Of a DNA stretch of 64,000 bases, positions 16,098-24,820 are shown in pieces. Made by a program: the position numbers and the translations under genes. The stretch spans positions 1 through 64,000 of the forward strand of contig NZ_RHOX01000001.1 of assembly GCF_003946695.1 (NCBI RefSeq), given 5' to 3'. The notes beneath the pieces were generated by a model that made no database searches, was not told where the DNA came from, and worked only from the letters and a program-made list of their open reading frames with translations. Source of the stretch: Lapidilactobacillus bayanensis (GTDB lineage: Bacteria > Bacillota > Bacilli > Lactobacillales > Lactobacillaceae). Position 1 is the stretch's first letter, and the number at the start of each line of letters is the position of its first letter.

Positions 16098-17294
16098 TTA
16101 AACAGCAAAGTTTTGTCGGTTCAAGTTTTGGACGTAGTCTTGTATTCGTTGACCGGCTTCAATTAAATCGGCGGTTGCAGCAGCATAAGAGATGCGAATG
16201 TGATGCTCACCACCAGGGCCAAAAACAGAACCGGGAATAACGCCAACGTGGGCTTCTTCTGCCAAGTCGTAAACAAATTTAAGATCATCTTGTTGCATGT
16301 TCGCAGGAATTTTAGCAAAAATATAAAAGGCACCAGCCAGTCTAGTTGCGGTGAACCCGGCCTTATTTAGTGCGACTAGAAGTAGATCTCGACGTTGCTG
16401 ATAAATTTCTCGCATTTGTTGGGCGTCGTTGCGACCATGACGTAGACATTCTTCTGCTGCTTTCATCATTGGACTTGCAGCTGTTGTCACCATGAATTGA
16501 TGCATTTTACCAATCGGTGTCATTAACGCGGCTGGCCCAGCCAAATAGCCAATTCGATAGCCAGTCATCGCATGTGATTTAGAAAAACCGCTGATAAAAA
16601 TCGTTTGTTCGGGTAAAAGAGTGGCCATGCTTAAGTGTGGTTCTTCATAGACTAATTCAGCATAAATTTCATCGGATAAAACGACCCAATCGGTATTTGC
16701 CAATAATTTTGCCACGGCGCGTGTTTGTGATTGGCTATAGGTTGCGCCGGTGGGATTGTTAGGGTAGTTCAGAATAATACCTTTTGCTTCGGGATGTTGC
16801 GCGATGGTTGTTGCCAATTTTTGTGGTGTCAGGAGATAATCAGGCGCTGTGTTGACGATCACGACTTTCAGACCACATAACTGTGCGACCGCCTGATACA
16901 ATGGGAAAGAAGGTGTGGGAATGATGATTGTATCACCGGGGTTAAAAATACCTTGAATCGCCGCATAGATACCTTCTGTCGCGCCGACAGTGACCACAAT
17001 CTCATTTTCAATTTGATAATGTGCCGCAAAACGATCTGATAAATAATCACTGATTTGTTGACGTAGTTCTGAAAAGCCAGCTGATGGTGCATAGTGTGAG
17101 TAATTATGATCAATCGCTTTTTTAGCCGCATCTTTAATATGTTGGGGAACCTCGAAGTCAGGTTCACCTAACGTCAATTTAATAATGTCGGGAATTTGCG
17201 AAAGATGGTTGTCAATCTCGCGAATTAATGACGGGGAAATATTTGCCAAGACGTGGTTGCCAAGTTGATTCAGACTTGATTTGAGTTGTGGCAT
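16098..17294 (-). CDS. PLP-dependent class I/II aminotransferase
   Basis: The 398-residue enzyme has the fold-type I transaminase motifs: LGEPDF near the N-terminus, NYPNNPTGA, a Lys in the Schiff-base motif SGFSKSHAMTGYRIGY, and the C-terminal substrate Arg in HHIRISYA. It resembles the LAB PatA/AraT group that transaminates aspartate, aromatic amino acids or acetyl-diaminopimelate; the exact substrate is not readable. AAGGAG sits 9 bases before the ATG at 17294, so the longer in-frame ATG at 17333 is not chosen. It is transcribed away from the mannose PTS operon. Confidence 0.88.
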   Translation of the reverse strand: MPQLKSSLNQLGNHVLANISPSLIREIDNHLSQIPDIIKLTLGEPDFEVPQHIKDAAKKAIDHNYSHYAPSAGFSELRQQISDYLSDRFAAHYQIENEIVVTVGATEGIYAAIQGIFNPGDTIIIPTPSFPLYQAVAQLCGLKVVIVNTAPDYLLTPQKLATTIAQHPEAKGIILNYPNNPTGATYSQSQTRAVAKLLANTDWVVLSDEIYAELVYEEPHLSMATLLPEQTIFISGFSKSHAMTGYRIGYLAGPAALMTPIGKMHQFMVTTAASPMMKAAEECLRHGRNDAQQMREIYQQRRDLLLVALNKAGFTATRLAGAFYIFAKIPANMQQDDLKFVYDLAEEAHVGVIPGSVFGPGGEHHIRISYAAATADLIEAGQRIQDYVQNLNRQNFAV

Positions 17295-17672
17295 AGTTGC
17301 GTACTCCTTTAAATAGAGAATAAAAGTCAGCATTGATGATTAAGACGTTTCATGATGATTAGCTTATTATATGAGTTTGCCATACTAAAACCAATAATAA
17401 AGATCGCACGGGAGGTTCATTCTAACAGACAGATTAATAGTGAGTTTAAGTTGTAAAAAGCAGCATCAAAATAATAGCGCTTCATAAAAAAATATTCGTT
17501 ATCTTATTAACAAACAGAGCACAAAATAATTTGTTAAACCATTTTTAAATTGTGATCTTACGAATTAACTGTTTAGCTAAGCAACCGATATTTGGAAATA
17601 TTTTCAAGAACAAAGCATTTTTATGCAAGTCCTTCATTAATATTTTTTGCTCAATATTAATGTATTGCGCTC

Positions 17673-17688
17673 TGTCAAGTAATTTGCA
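17673..17688 (+). promoter_or_regulatory. Weak sigma-54-like -24/-12 candidate upstream of the mannose PTS
   Basis: TGTCAA, 5 bases, TTGCA partly fits the sigma-54 consensus (TGGCAC-N5-TTGCW). The -24 GG is broken (GT), which weakens it. Mannose PTS operons in several LAB and Listeria use sigma-54, hence the note. No gene is seen between 17295 and 17861. Confidence 0.25.
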
Positions 17689-17712
17689 CTATTGAATTTA
17701 GTTGAAAATTTT

Positions 17713-17726
17713 TGAAAACGTTTTTC
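17713..17726. promoter_or_regulatory. cre-like CcpA box upstream of manL
   Basis: TGAAAACGTTTTTC fits the cre consensus TGWAARCGYTWNCW with one mismatch. It lies just upstream of a candidate -35 box. Confidence 0.55.
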
Positions 17727-17733
17727 GATTTTA

Positions 17734-17763
17734 TTGCATTCAACTTTTATATTGTGTTATATT
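17734..17763 (+). promoter_or_regulatory. Candidate housekeeping promoter of the mannose PTS operon
   Basis: TTGCAT (17734-17739) and TATATT (17758-17763) are 18 bases apart, about 100 bases before manL. The -35 box is weak. Confidence 0.45.
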
Positions 17764-17861
17764 TGTGCATGGAAGTCATGTGATAATTCTGCAATTCATT
17801 TTATTTTTAAGGTCATCAAAAATCACATACTAACCAAATAATTAGTAGGAGGGGTAAAACA

Positions 17862-18833
17862 ATGATCGGAATAGTTCTTGCCAGTCACGGTCAATTCGCT
17901 GCTGGCATTAAACAATCTGGAGAAATGATTTTTGGCGAACAAGAAAAAGTTGAAACTGTTACTTTCGTCAACGGTGAGAGTCCAGACGATTTAAAACAAC
18001 ATCTTTTAGATGCGACGCAAAAATTTGATCCTGAAGATGATGTCCTATTTTTGATTGACCTTTGGGGTGGTTCGCCATTTAATCAAGCAAGTGGCATCCT
18101 CGAAGAACACAAAGATAAGTGGGTCATCGTCACTGGTCTTAATTTACCAATGTTGATTGAAGCATATGGTTCTCGCTTGTCAATGACTTCAGCTCATGAG
18201 GTGGCAACACATCTAGTTGAAGCAGCACGTGAAGGTGTTCGTGTCAGTCCCGACACATTAATGCCTCAAGAACAAAAGGCTGCGCCAGTGGCTAAGAAGG
18301 CCAATGGTGGTCGCCCTGGTAAGATGGCATATGTTTTAGCGCGAATCGATTCTCGTTTGTTACACGGACAAGTGGCAACGGCGTGGACCAAGTCAACTAA
18401 GCCAACGCGAATCATCGTTGTTTCTGACGGTGTAGCAACAGATAAGCTACGTAAAAACTTGATCATTCAAGCGGCACCTGCGGGTGTGATTGCCCATGTT
18501 ATCCCGGTTGATCAAATGATTAAGATTGCCAAGGACGACCAACATTTTGGCGGTGAAAAAGTATTGTTACTTTTTGAAACACCACAAGATGTCTTACGAG
18601 CAGTTGATGGCGGTGTACCTTTGAAATCAGTCAACGTTGGCTCGATGGCTCACTCTGTCGGCAAAGTTCAACCGAATAAGGTTTTGGCTTTTGACCAAAA
18701 CGATATCGACACTTTTGCAAAACTGAAAGCTCATGGTGTTGAGTTTGATGTACGTAAAGTGCCAACTGATTCTAAAGACAACATGGACACTATTTTGAAA
18801 AAAGCACAAGATGCTTTAAACGAACAAAAATAG
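17862..18833 (+). CDS. manL: Mannose-family PTS component IIAB
   Basis: The 323-residue cytoplasmic phosphotransfer protein fuses IIA (about 1-130) to IIB (about 160-323) through an Ala/Lys/Pro-rich linker. IIA phospho-His is H9 in VLASHGQFA; IIB phospho-His is H168 in RIDSRLLHGQVA. It passes phosphate from HPr to incoming glucose, mannose or related hexoses. AGGAGGGG precedes the ATG. It is first in manL-manM-manN-manO, preceded by a cre-like box. Confidence 0.95.
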   Translation: MIGIVLASHGQFAAGIKQSGEMIFGEQEKVETVTFVNGESPDDLKQHLLDATQKFDPEDDVLFLIDLWGGSPFNQASGILEEHKDKWVIVTGLNLPMLIEAYGSRLSMTSAHEVATHLVEAAREGVRVSPDTLMPQEQKAAPVAKKANGGRPGKMAYVLARIDSRLLHGQVATAWTKSTKPTRIIVVSDGVATDKLRKNLIIQAAPAGVIAHVIPVDQMIKIAKDDQHFGGEKVLLLFETPQDVLRAVDGGVPLKSVNVGSMAHSVGKVQPNKVLAFDQNDIDTFAKLKAHGVEFDVRKVPTDSKDNMDTILKKAQDALNEQK

Positions 18834-18872
18834 TCGTCTACACAACCCAAATTAATCGGAGGGAAAATACTT

Positions 18873-19694
18873 ATGCAACTAAATTTCATTCAAGTTATTT
18901 TAGTTATTCTTGTTGCATTCCTTGCTGGTATGGAAGGTATTCTTGATGAATTCCATTTTCATCAACCAGTTATCGCGTGTACATTAATCGGTTTAGTTAC
19001 CGGTAATTTAGTGCCATGCCTGATCTTAGGTGGTTCTTTACAAATGCTTGCATTAGGTTGGGCTAATATTGGCGCAGCCGTTGCTCCTGATGCTGCCTTA
19101 GCAGCCGTTGCTTCTGCAATTATTCTTGTTCTTGGCGGTCAAGGTACTAAGGGCGTTGGTTCAGCTATCGCCATTGCCGTACCTTTAGCTATTGCCGGTT
19201 TGTTATTAACAATCATTGCTCGTACATTAGCAACAGGTATTGTTCATATCATGGACCGTGCTGCCGAAGAAGGTAGTTTCCGCAAAATTGAAATGTGGCA
19301 ATGGATTGCCATCTGCATGCAAGGCTTACGAATTGCTATTCCTGCAGCTTTAATCTTAGCTGTTGGTGCTGGCTCTGTTCGTTCGTTACTTGGCATGATG
19401 CCAGCATGGTTAACAGAAGGCCTGTCAATTGGTGGTGGTATGGTTGTAGCCGTTGGTTATGCCATGGTTATCAACATGATTGCAACCCGTGAAGTTTGGC
19501 CATTCTTTGCTTTAGGCTTTGTTTTGGCGACTGTTTCGCAATTAACCTTGATTGCACTTGGTGTAATTGCTGTTTCATTGGCATTGATTTATATTGCTTT
19601 AACTAATAATAATTCTAATAATAGTGGTAGTGGTTCTGGCGAAGGTACCAGCGGTGTTGGTGATCCCGTCGGCGACATTATAGATGATTACTAA
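18873..19694 (+). CDS. manM: Mannose-family PTS permease IIC
   Basis: The 273-residue integral membrane protein forms the sugar channel with IID. It has multiple hydrophobic helices, and GMEGILDEFHFHQPV near the N-terminus with GNLVPCLILGGSLQ is typical of ManY/ManM. The C-terminus ends in a low-complexity tail rich in Asn, Ser and Gly followed by acidic residues, encoded by AAT/AGT-like triplet repeats, so its length may vary between strains. In LAB this complex is also the receptor of class IIa bacteriocins (family knowledge). CGGAGGG precedes the ATG. Confidence 0.95.
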   Translation: MQLNFIQVILVILVAFLAGMEGILDEFHFHQPVIACTLIGLVTGNLVPCLILGGSLQMLALGWANIGAAVAPDAALAAVASAIILVLGGQGTKGVGSAIAIAVPLAIAGLLLTIIARTLATGIVHIMDRAAEEGSFRKIEMWQWIAICMQGLRIAIPAALILAVGAGSVRSLLGMMPAWLTEGLSIGGGMVVAVGYAMVINMIATREVWPFFALGFVLATVSQLTLIALGVIAVSLALIYIALTNNNSNNSGSGSGEGTSGVGDPVGDIIDDY

Positions 19695-19711
19695 GAGGGG
19701 AGGTAAAAATA

Positions 19712-20635
19712 ATGGCTGAAAAAAATGAAAATAAAATCACGTTAAGTAAACGCGATCGTCTCTCTGTTTTCTGGCGATCAACTTTTCTTCAAGGTTCATG
19801 GAACTATGAACGTATGCAAAACGCGGGCTTTGCTTATTCATTGATTCCCGCGTTAAAGAAACTTTACACAACTAAAGATGATCGTGCTGCTGCTTTGAAG
19901 CGTCATATGGAATTCTTTAACACGCATCCTTATTTAGCTTCACCAATTCTTGGTGTTACCCTGGCACTTGAAGAAGAGCGCGCTAATGGTGCACCTGTTG
20001 ATGATGTCACAATTCAGGGTGTTAAAGTTGGTATGATGGGGCCGTTAGCAGGTATTGGTGATCCAGTATTCTGGTTCACGGTTAAACCAATTATTGGTGC
20101 CTTAGCTGCTTCTTTGGCTATGAGCGGCAATATCTTAGGACCAATCATTTATTTCGTTGCTTGGAACTTAATCCGGATGGCCTTCATGTGGTATACACAA
20201 GAGTTTGGTTATCGTGCTGGATCCGCAATTTCTGATGATATTTCGGGTACATTGTTGCAAAACGTGACGAAAGGTTCCTCGATTGTTGGTATGTTCGTGT
20301 TGGGAGCTTTAATTAATCGTTGGGTGACGGTGAAGTTTACACCAGTCGTTTCAACGGTTAAATTGGCTAAAGGTGCTTATATCGACTGGAATTCTCTGCC
20401 AAAGGGAACTGCCGGTATTAGAGAAGCCTTACAACAACAAGCTTCTGGTTTATCGTTGACTGCCAGTAAGGTGACGACTTTACAAGATAATTTGGATAGT
20501 TTAATTCCTGGTCTTGCCGCCGTATTGTTAACCTTTTTCTGCATGTGGTTATTGAAGAAGAAAGTTTCACCAATCGTCATCATTTTGGGCCTGTTCGTAC
20601 TTGGTGTTGTCTTCCACGTGATTGGTTTCATGTAA
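19712..20635 (+). CDS. manN: Mannose-family PTS component IID
   Basis: The 307-residue membrane protein partners IIC. Family markers include SWNYERMQNAGFAYSLIPAL and HMEFFNTHPYLASPILGVTL at the N-terminal half, and GPLAGIGDPVFW. It also has the extra ~40-residue insertion in the C-terminal half (about 215-265) typical of LAB IID. The gene follows manM by 17 bases with GGGGAGG before the ATG, so co-transcription is clear. Confidence 0.95.
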   Translation: MAEKNENKITLSKRDRLSVFWRSTFLQGSWNYERMQNAGFAYSLIPALKKLYTTKDDRAAALKRHMEFFNTHPYLASPILGVTLALEEERANGAPVDDVTIQGVKVGMMGPLAGIGDPVFWFTVKPIIGALAASLAMSGNILGPIIYFVAWNLIRMAFMWYTQEFGYRAGSAISDDISGTLLQNVTKGSSIVGMFVLGALINRWVTVKFTPVVSTVKLAKGAYIDWNSLPKGTAGIREALQQQASGLSLTASKVTTLQDNLDSLIPGLAAVLLTFFCMWLLKKKVSPIVIILGLFVLGVVFHVIGFM

Positions 20636-20682
20636 AACAACGTCTTTAAATTTAGTACTAGATTTGAGAGTGGGGGATTCAA

Positions 20683-21066
20683 TTGGTCGAATCAATTAAT
20701 TCAAAAGTAGATCTTGTCGTTGATGCAACATCTTTTCTCGGCACCGCTGAATATGGCAAGATTATGATTGGCGATAAAGGATTTGAATTTTTTAATAATC
20801 GTAACCTCAATAAATATATTCAGATACCTTGGGATGAGGTTGATTATGTCATTGTTTCCCTCGTTTTTGGTGGTCGTTGGATTCCTCGTTATGCACTCAG
20901 AACCAAAAAAAATGGAACATATTCATTCGCGTCTAAGAATCCTAAAAAAGTATTGCGAACGATTCGTCAATACATTGATCCTAAAAGGATTGTCCGGTCG
21001 TTGAGTATGTGGGATGTGTTGAAGAACAGTTTTGCTCGATTAACACACCGTCGTCATAAAGCGTAA
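20683..21066 (+). CDS. manO: ManO-like DUF956 protein of the mannose PTS operon
   Basis: The 127-residue protein matches DUF956, almost always encoded right after manLMN in LAB. Its role is not firmly established; a regulatory effect on the PTS operon has been proposed. It has no membrane segment and a basic C-terminus (LTHRRHKA). The start is TTG at 20683 with GGGGGA upstream. A terminator follows, closing the operon. Confidence 0.85.
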   Translation: MVESINSKVDLVVDATSFLGTAEYGKIMIGDKGFEFFNNRNLNKYIQIPWDEVDYVIVSLVFGGRWIPRYALRTKKNGTYSFASKNPKKVLRTIRQYIDPKRIVRSLSMWDVLKNSFARLTHRRHKA

Positions 21067-21088
21067 AACTAAATTTAGTTTGGTCAAC

Positions 21089-21120
21089 AGGAGTTGCAAT
21101 TTTTGCAGCCCCTGTTTTTT
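21089..21120 (+). terminator. Terminator of the manLMNO operon
   Basis: ACAGGAGTTGCA pairs with TGCAGCCCCTGT (one mismatch, one wobble), followed by six T. Confidence 0.85.
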
Positions 21121-21233
21121 ATGTCGGCTCAAAATAATCCGATTTCTGCGTAGTGAAGCATTAAGTTTGCGCTAGTTGTAAACATCTCGGTATGCTTAAC
21201 TTATCAAAAAGCAATAAGAAGGAGGCAATAAAG

Positions 21234-21863
21234 ATGGTTTATCAACTGCCAAATTTGACCTATGGTTATGGCGATTTAGATCCTTTGATTGACGAGCAGA
21301 CAATGCATTTGCACCATGATAAACATCATGCAACTTATATTAGTAACTTGAACGCGACATTGGCTCAAGATCCACAGACTGCCGAACGACCATTAATAGA
21401 ATTATTATCTCACCTAGATACTGTTCCGGAAGCAATTCGTGCTGCCGTCTCAAACAATGGTGGTGGTCATTTGAATCATACCCTTTACTGGCAATGGTTG
21501 ACACCTGCCCAAGATCAAACGATCCCAGTTGCATTGGCAGATGAAATTAGTCGGACATTTGGCAGCATTGATGAGTTTAAGAAGGCATTTATTAATGCTG
21601 GGCTGGCGCGTTTTGGTTCCGGTTGGGCGTGGTTAGTTGTTGATCGTGCTGGCAAGCTCAAGGTTATTTCCACAGCTAATCAAGATAATCCAATCAGTGT
21701 TGGAGTGCGGCCAATTTTAGGTGTCGATGTTTGGGAACACGCTTATTATTTGAATTATCAAAATCGTCGTCCCGATTATTTAGCTGCATTTTGGCACTTA
21801 ATTAATTGGCAATTCGTTGATGAAGCGTGGCGTGATCAACAAATGACTTATCTACAGGTATAA
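21234..21863 (+). CDS. sodA: Manganese superoxide dismutase
   Basis: The 209-residue enzyme converts superoxide to peroxide and oxygen. Metal ligands are H27 (MHLHHDKHH), the His in NNGGGHLNHTLYW, and Asp/His in VDVWEHAYYLNYQNRR. The second-shell Gln in STANQDNP is typical of Mn rather than Fe enzymes. AAGGAGG 7 bases before the ATG fixes the start; a longer in-frame ATG at 21192 is rejected. Many lactobacilli lack SOD and rely on Mn2+ pools, so its presence beside a pyruvate oxidase suggests an oxygen-using lifestyle. Confidence 0.95.
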   Translation: MVYQLPNLTYGYGDLDPLIDEQTMHLHHDKHHATYISNLNATLAQDPQTAERPLIELLSHLDTVPEAIRAAVSNNGGGHLNHTLYWQWLTPAQDQTIPVALADEISRTFGSIDEFKKAFINAGLARFGSGWAWLVVDRAGKLKVISTANQDNPISVGVRPILGVDVWEHAYYLNYQNRRPDYLAAFWHLINWQFVDEAWRDQQMTYLQV

Positions 21864-21905
21864 TTGACAGCGTCGAAGTGAAAAAAATACCGCTTAAACG
21901 TGATT

Positions 21906-21938
21906 AGCCTAGAATAAAAAGCTGTTCTGGGCTATTTT
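21906..21938 (+). terminator. sodA terminator
   Basis: AGCCTAGAA pairs with TTCTGGGCT (one wobble), followed by ATTTTT. Confidence 0.75.
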
Positions 21939-21949
21939 TGTATGATGTA

Positions 21950-21998
21950 CCGCTGAGTTGAATCGCATAGAAAGGGAATTGACGGTTAAACTCAGCGG
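21950..21998. repeat. Inverted repeat of unknown role between sodA and the next gene
   Basis: CCGCTGAGTT (21950-21959) pairs perfectly with AACTCAGCGG (21989-21998) around a 29-base loop, with no T run. It is about 75 bases upstream of the next start. Confidence 0.5.
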
Positions 21999-22073
21999 CG
22001 TAACTGTTAGCTTAGTCTCTTTTTTGGCGCAGATTTTAATTCGTGGTACAATTTAAAATAAAGAGGTTATCAT

Positions 22074-22400
22074 ATGCAAAATCAAGAAATCGCCAAAAAA
22101 TTAATCACGTTCGTTTTAAATAATGCTAATGTGGTTCGCGAACCGCGTGTCTATGCTAATCAAGTTACCTATGCTTTTTCGGATAAGTTAGTGGATTTTG
22201 AAGATGCAAACTTATTTCCACCGATGCGCTTGCATGTAGTTCGCTTGGCACCAAGTTTTGTGCAAAAAAATCAGTTATTATTGAACCGTTTATTCATGCA
22301 AACTAAGGATCCAACCCCACAATCTTATCAAGATGTTTGGTTAACGAGCTCACACTTGACTGATCGAGGTTTGTATTTAGTGGAGTATTCGTTTGAGTAA
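22074..22400 (+). CDS. Uncharacterised 108-residue protein
   Basis: The product is soluble, of mixed alpha/beta character, with no motif I recognise. Notable text is VVREPRVYANQVTYAF and a central PPMRLHVVRLAPSFV. AGAGG precedes the ATG, and it overlaps the following small membrane-protein gene by 8 bases, so the two are probably co-translated. Coding is supported by RBS, overlap and normal codon use. I assign no function. Confidence 0.65.
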   Translation: MQNQEIAKKLITFVLNNANVVREPRVYANQVTYAFSDKLVDFEDANLFPPMRLHVVRLAPSFVQKNQLLLNRLFMQTKDPTPQSYQDVWLTSSHLTDRGLYLVEYSFE

Positions 22401-22575
22401 ATTGGGGCATTGGTCTCAACAATTGTTAATTTCGCTGATTGTGTTGACGATTTCGTTGTTGATTTTGCAACGCTTAGTTGATTGGAATTGGCTGCGCTAT
22501 GTTGTTTTGGCCAGTTTAATAATAACCATCGTGGTGTTACTGATCATGCTTATTTTTGCTTGGTTAATTCACTAA
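22393..22575 (+). CDS. Small two-helix membrane protein
   Basis: The 60-residue protein consists of two hydrophobic segments (about 8-27 and 33-57) separated by DWNWLRY. It starts at TTG 22393 with GGAG 7 bases upstream, inside the end of the previous gene. It may anchor or partner that protein. No family recognised. Confidence 0.55.
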   Translation: MSKLGHWSQQLLISLIVLTISLLILQRLVDWNWLRYVVLASLIITIVVLLIMLIFAWLIH

Positions 22576-22600
22576 TTTTCGTTGTGTACACAAAAATAAC

Positions 22601-22629
22601 TTGACGATTTTTTTCAGATACGTTAAACT
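22601..22629 (+). promoter_or_regulatory. Promoter of the tRNA-Glu/tRNA-Gln pair
   Basis: TTGACG (22601-22606) and TAAACT (22624-22629) are 17 bases apart, 21 bases before the first tRNA. Confidence 0.75.
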
Positions 22630-22650
22630 ATTTCTTGTGCTTATTAATAT

Positions 22651-22722
22651 TGCCCGTTGGTCAAATGGTTAAGACGCCACCCTCTCAAGGTGGAGTTACG
22701 AGTTCGATTCTCGTACGGGTGA
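22651..22722 (+). tRNA. tRNA-Glu (anticodon CTC)
   Basis: The cloverleaf folds with acceptor TGCCCGT/ACGGGTG, anticodon stem CCACC/GGTGG and loop CTCTCAA giving anticodon CTC (reads GAG). The T-arm is ACGAG-TTCGATT-CTCGT and the discriminator is A. The first acceptor pair is an unusual U-G wobble followed by another G-U. CCA is not encoded. It is followed 5 bases later by tRNA-Gln. Confidence 0.88.
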
Positions 22723-22727
22723 TTCAT

Positions 22728-22800
22728 TGGGATATAGCCAAATTGGTAAGGCGGTGGACTCTGAATCCATAATTTCTAGGTTCGAACCCTAGTATCCCAA
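22728..22800 (+). tRNA. tRNA-Gln (anticodon CTG)
   Basis: Acceptor TGGGATA pairs with TATCCCA. The anticodon stem is GTGGA/TCCAT and loop CTCTGAA gives anticodon CTG (reads CAG). The T-arm is CTAGG-TTCGAAC-CCTAG and the discriminator is A. A U1-A72 first pair is typical of tRNA-Gln. CCA is not encoded. Confidence 0.92.
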
Positions 22801-22906
22801 TAGATAGGTTTCATGGGGTTGCGTGGAATTACAAATTCCGTTAAATCAACGTTTTGCTATCATGATATTTCATCATAAAATATTCTATGGTGTGAAAACG
22901 GTGTAG

Positions 22907-22934
22907 AAGTCATCCGATAATGGATGGCTTTTTT
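22907..22934 (+). terminator. Terminator downstream of the tRNA pair
   Basis: AGTCATCC pairs with GGATGGCT (one wobble) and is followed by seven T. The 22801-23070 stretch otherwise shows no gene. Confidence 0.75.
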
Positions 22935-23070
22935 TATCGGACGGTAAATTTCACTACCGGTATTATTTCTTTAAAATTCCCATATGTTCTGTGGGATTGC
23001 TCATGATTGCCTGAAATTAATCGGTATTGGCGGTAAACTATTAATAGCATTCATTTTAAGGGAGGATACT

Positions 23071-24819
23071 ATGTGGAAGTTACGCCGATTTTTAATTCCT
23101 TATCGGCGCCAAGCAACATTGGGCGCACTCTTTAAATTTGTGGAAGTTGTCTGTGAACTATTATTACCTAGTTTGATGGCGGTGATTGTCGATCAAGGGG
23201 TAAAAGCGCACCGGGCACAATTTGTCGTGCAACACGGATTGTTAATGGTCGGAATGGCCGTCTTAGGGTTATTATCCGCATCAGTTTGTCAGTATTTCGC
23301 GGCTAGATCCGCACAAGGCTATGGAACTGATTTAAGGCAAAGTTTGTTTGCACACATCACGCAATTATCCTATCAGCAACAAGACGAGTTTGGCGCAGCA
23401 ACTTTAACCACGCGCTTGACGAATGATGTCAATCAAATGCAATTATGGGTTGCCATGTCAATTCGCCAGGTTTCGCGAGCACCATTTATGATTATCGGTT
23501 CATTGTTAATGGCTTTTATCATGGACTGGCATTTGGCGTTGATCTTATTAATTGCCACACCAGCTTTGGGTTTAGTCGTTTACCTATTGACGACGCGCAT
23601 GTCACCACTGTACCGTCGCTATCAGTCACAGTTGGATCATCTCTCAGCAGTTGTTAAAGAGAATTTATCTGGTGTGCGGGTCATTCGTGCGTTTGCCAAA
23701 ACTGATACCGAGACCACTAAATTTAATCAAGGTAACGATGACCAAACGGCAACAGGCTTAAAAATTGGCCGGTTGTCAGCCTTGTACAATCCGCTAACTG
23801 CAACTGTGGTTAATTTAATGACAGTGGTCATTCTTTGGATTAGTGGTGCAAGGATTAATACTGGGACGCTTGATCAAGGAACAGTTCTAGCCTTTATTAA
23901 TTATGTCAACATGATTTTATCGGCCGTCTTAATGTTATCTAACTTGGTAATCTTGTTGACTAAGGCGATGGCCTCGGCCGCTCGGGTTAACGAAATTATG
24001 GCAACTCAACCCGCAATTGTCTCGACAAGGTCAACCAATCAGAATTTAACAACAACGGTTGCGCCACTTTTATCATATCAGTCGGTTTCGTTTTTTGCCG
24101 ACGCTGCGGATATGCAAAAAAGTGATGCCATTCTAGAAAATATTAGTTTCGCTATGAATCGTGGTGAAACCATCGGTATTATTGGTGGTACTGGTGCTGG
24201 TAAGTCAACCTTAATTAATTTATTACCACGTTTGAAGCAGGCTTCTGCCGGTCAGATTAAATTATTGGGACAGGATATTAATGAACTGTCACTGAAACAG
24301 TTACGCGGTTTAATTAGTGTGGTACCACAACAGGTGCAACTATTTTCGGGTACGATTGCTAGTAATTTACGGTTTGGTAATGAAAATGCGAGCGAGGCTG
24401 ATTTATTGGCAGCCTTGGCTACCGCACAGGCAACAGAATTTGTGACACAACAAGCTGCTGGTTTAAACGCACCGGTCGAGCGTGACGGTCGGAATTTTTC
24501 CGGCGGGCAGCGTCAGCGTCTGGCCATTGCGCGAGCACTTGCTAAAAAGGCACCGCTGTTATTGTTGGACGATGCGACGAGTGCACTTGATTATTTGACT
24601 GAGGCCCATTTCCGTGAAGCTTTGCGGCAGCAACGTTGGTTACAAGGCACCCTGATTATTTCACAGCGGGTTGGTACGGTTATGCACGCTGATCGGGTAT
24701 TAGTCTTGAAGAATGGTCGCGTCGTCGGGTTTGATAAACATGATGTCTTATTAAAAAACAATCATTATTATCAAGAGTTGGTTGCCAGTCAGCTCGACCA
24801 AGATCAGGCAGGTGAGTAG
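23071..24819 (+). CDS. ABC multidrug-type exporter half, degenerate catalytic site subunit
   Basis: The 582-residue half-transporter has six membrane helices (about 1-310) then an ATPase domain: Walker A GGTGAGKST at ~372, signature FSGGQ, Walker B LLLLDDATSALD. The catalytic Glu after Walker B is Asp (D501) and the switch His is Gln (Q532 in ISQRVG). Those changes mark the degenerate half of heterodimeric exporters such as BmrC or LmrC. GGGAGG lies just before ATG 23071; an upstream in-frame ATG at 22984 is not needed. The substrate is unknown. Confidence 0.92.
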   Translation: MWKLRRFLIPYRRQATLGALFKFVEVVCELLLPSLMAVIVDQGVKAHRAQFVVQHGLLMVGMAVLGLLSASVCQYFAARSAQGYGTDLRQSLFAHITQLSYQQQDEFGAATLTTRLTNDVNQMQLWVAMSIRQVSRAPFMIIGSLLMAFIMDWHLALILLIATPALGLVVYLLTTRMSPLYRRYQSQLDHLSAVVKENLSGVRVIRAFAKTDTETTKFNQGNDDQTATGLKIGRLSALYNPLTATVVNLMTVVILWISGARINTGTLDQGTVLAFINYVNMILSAVLMLSNLVILLTKAMASAARVNEIMATQPAIVSTRSTNQNLTTTVAPLLSYQSVSFFADAADMQKSDAILENISFAMNRGETIGIIGGTGAGKSTLINLLPRLKQASAGQIKLLGQDINELSLKQLRGLISVVPQQVQLFSGTIASNLRFGNENASEADLLAALATAQATEFVTQQAAGLNAPVERDGRNFSGGQRQRLAIARALAKKAPLLLLDDATSALDYLTEAHFREALRQQRWLQGTLIISQRVGTVMHADRVLVLKNGRVVGFDKHDVLLKNNHYYQELVASQLDQDQAGE

Positions 24820-24820
24820 C

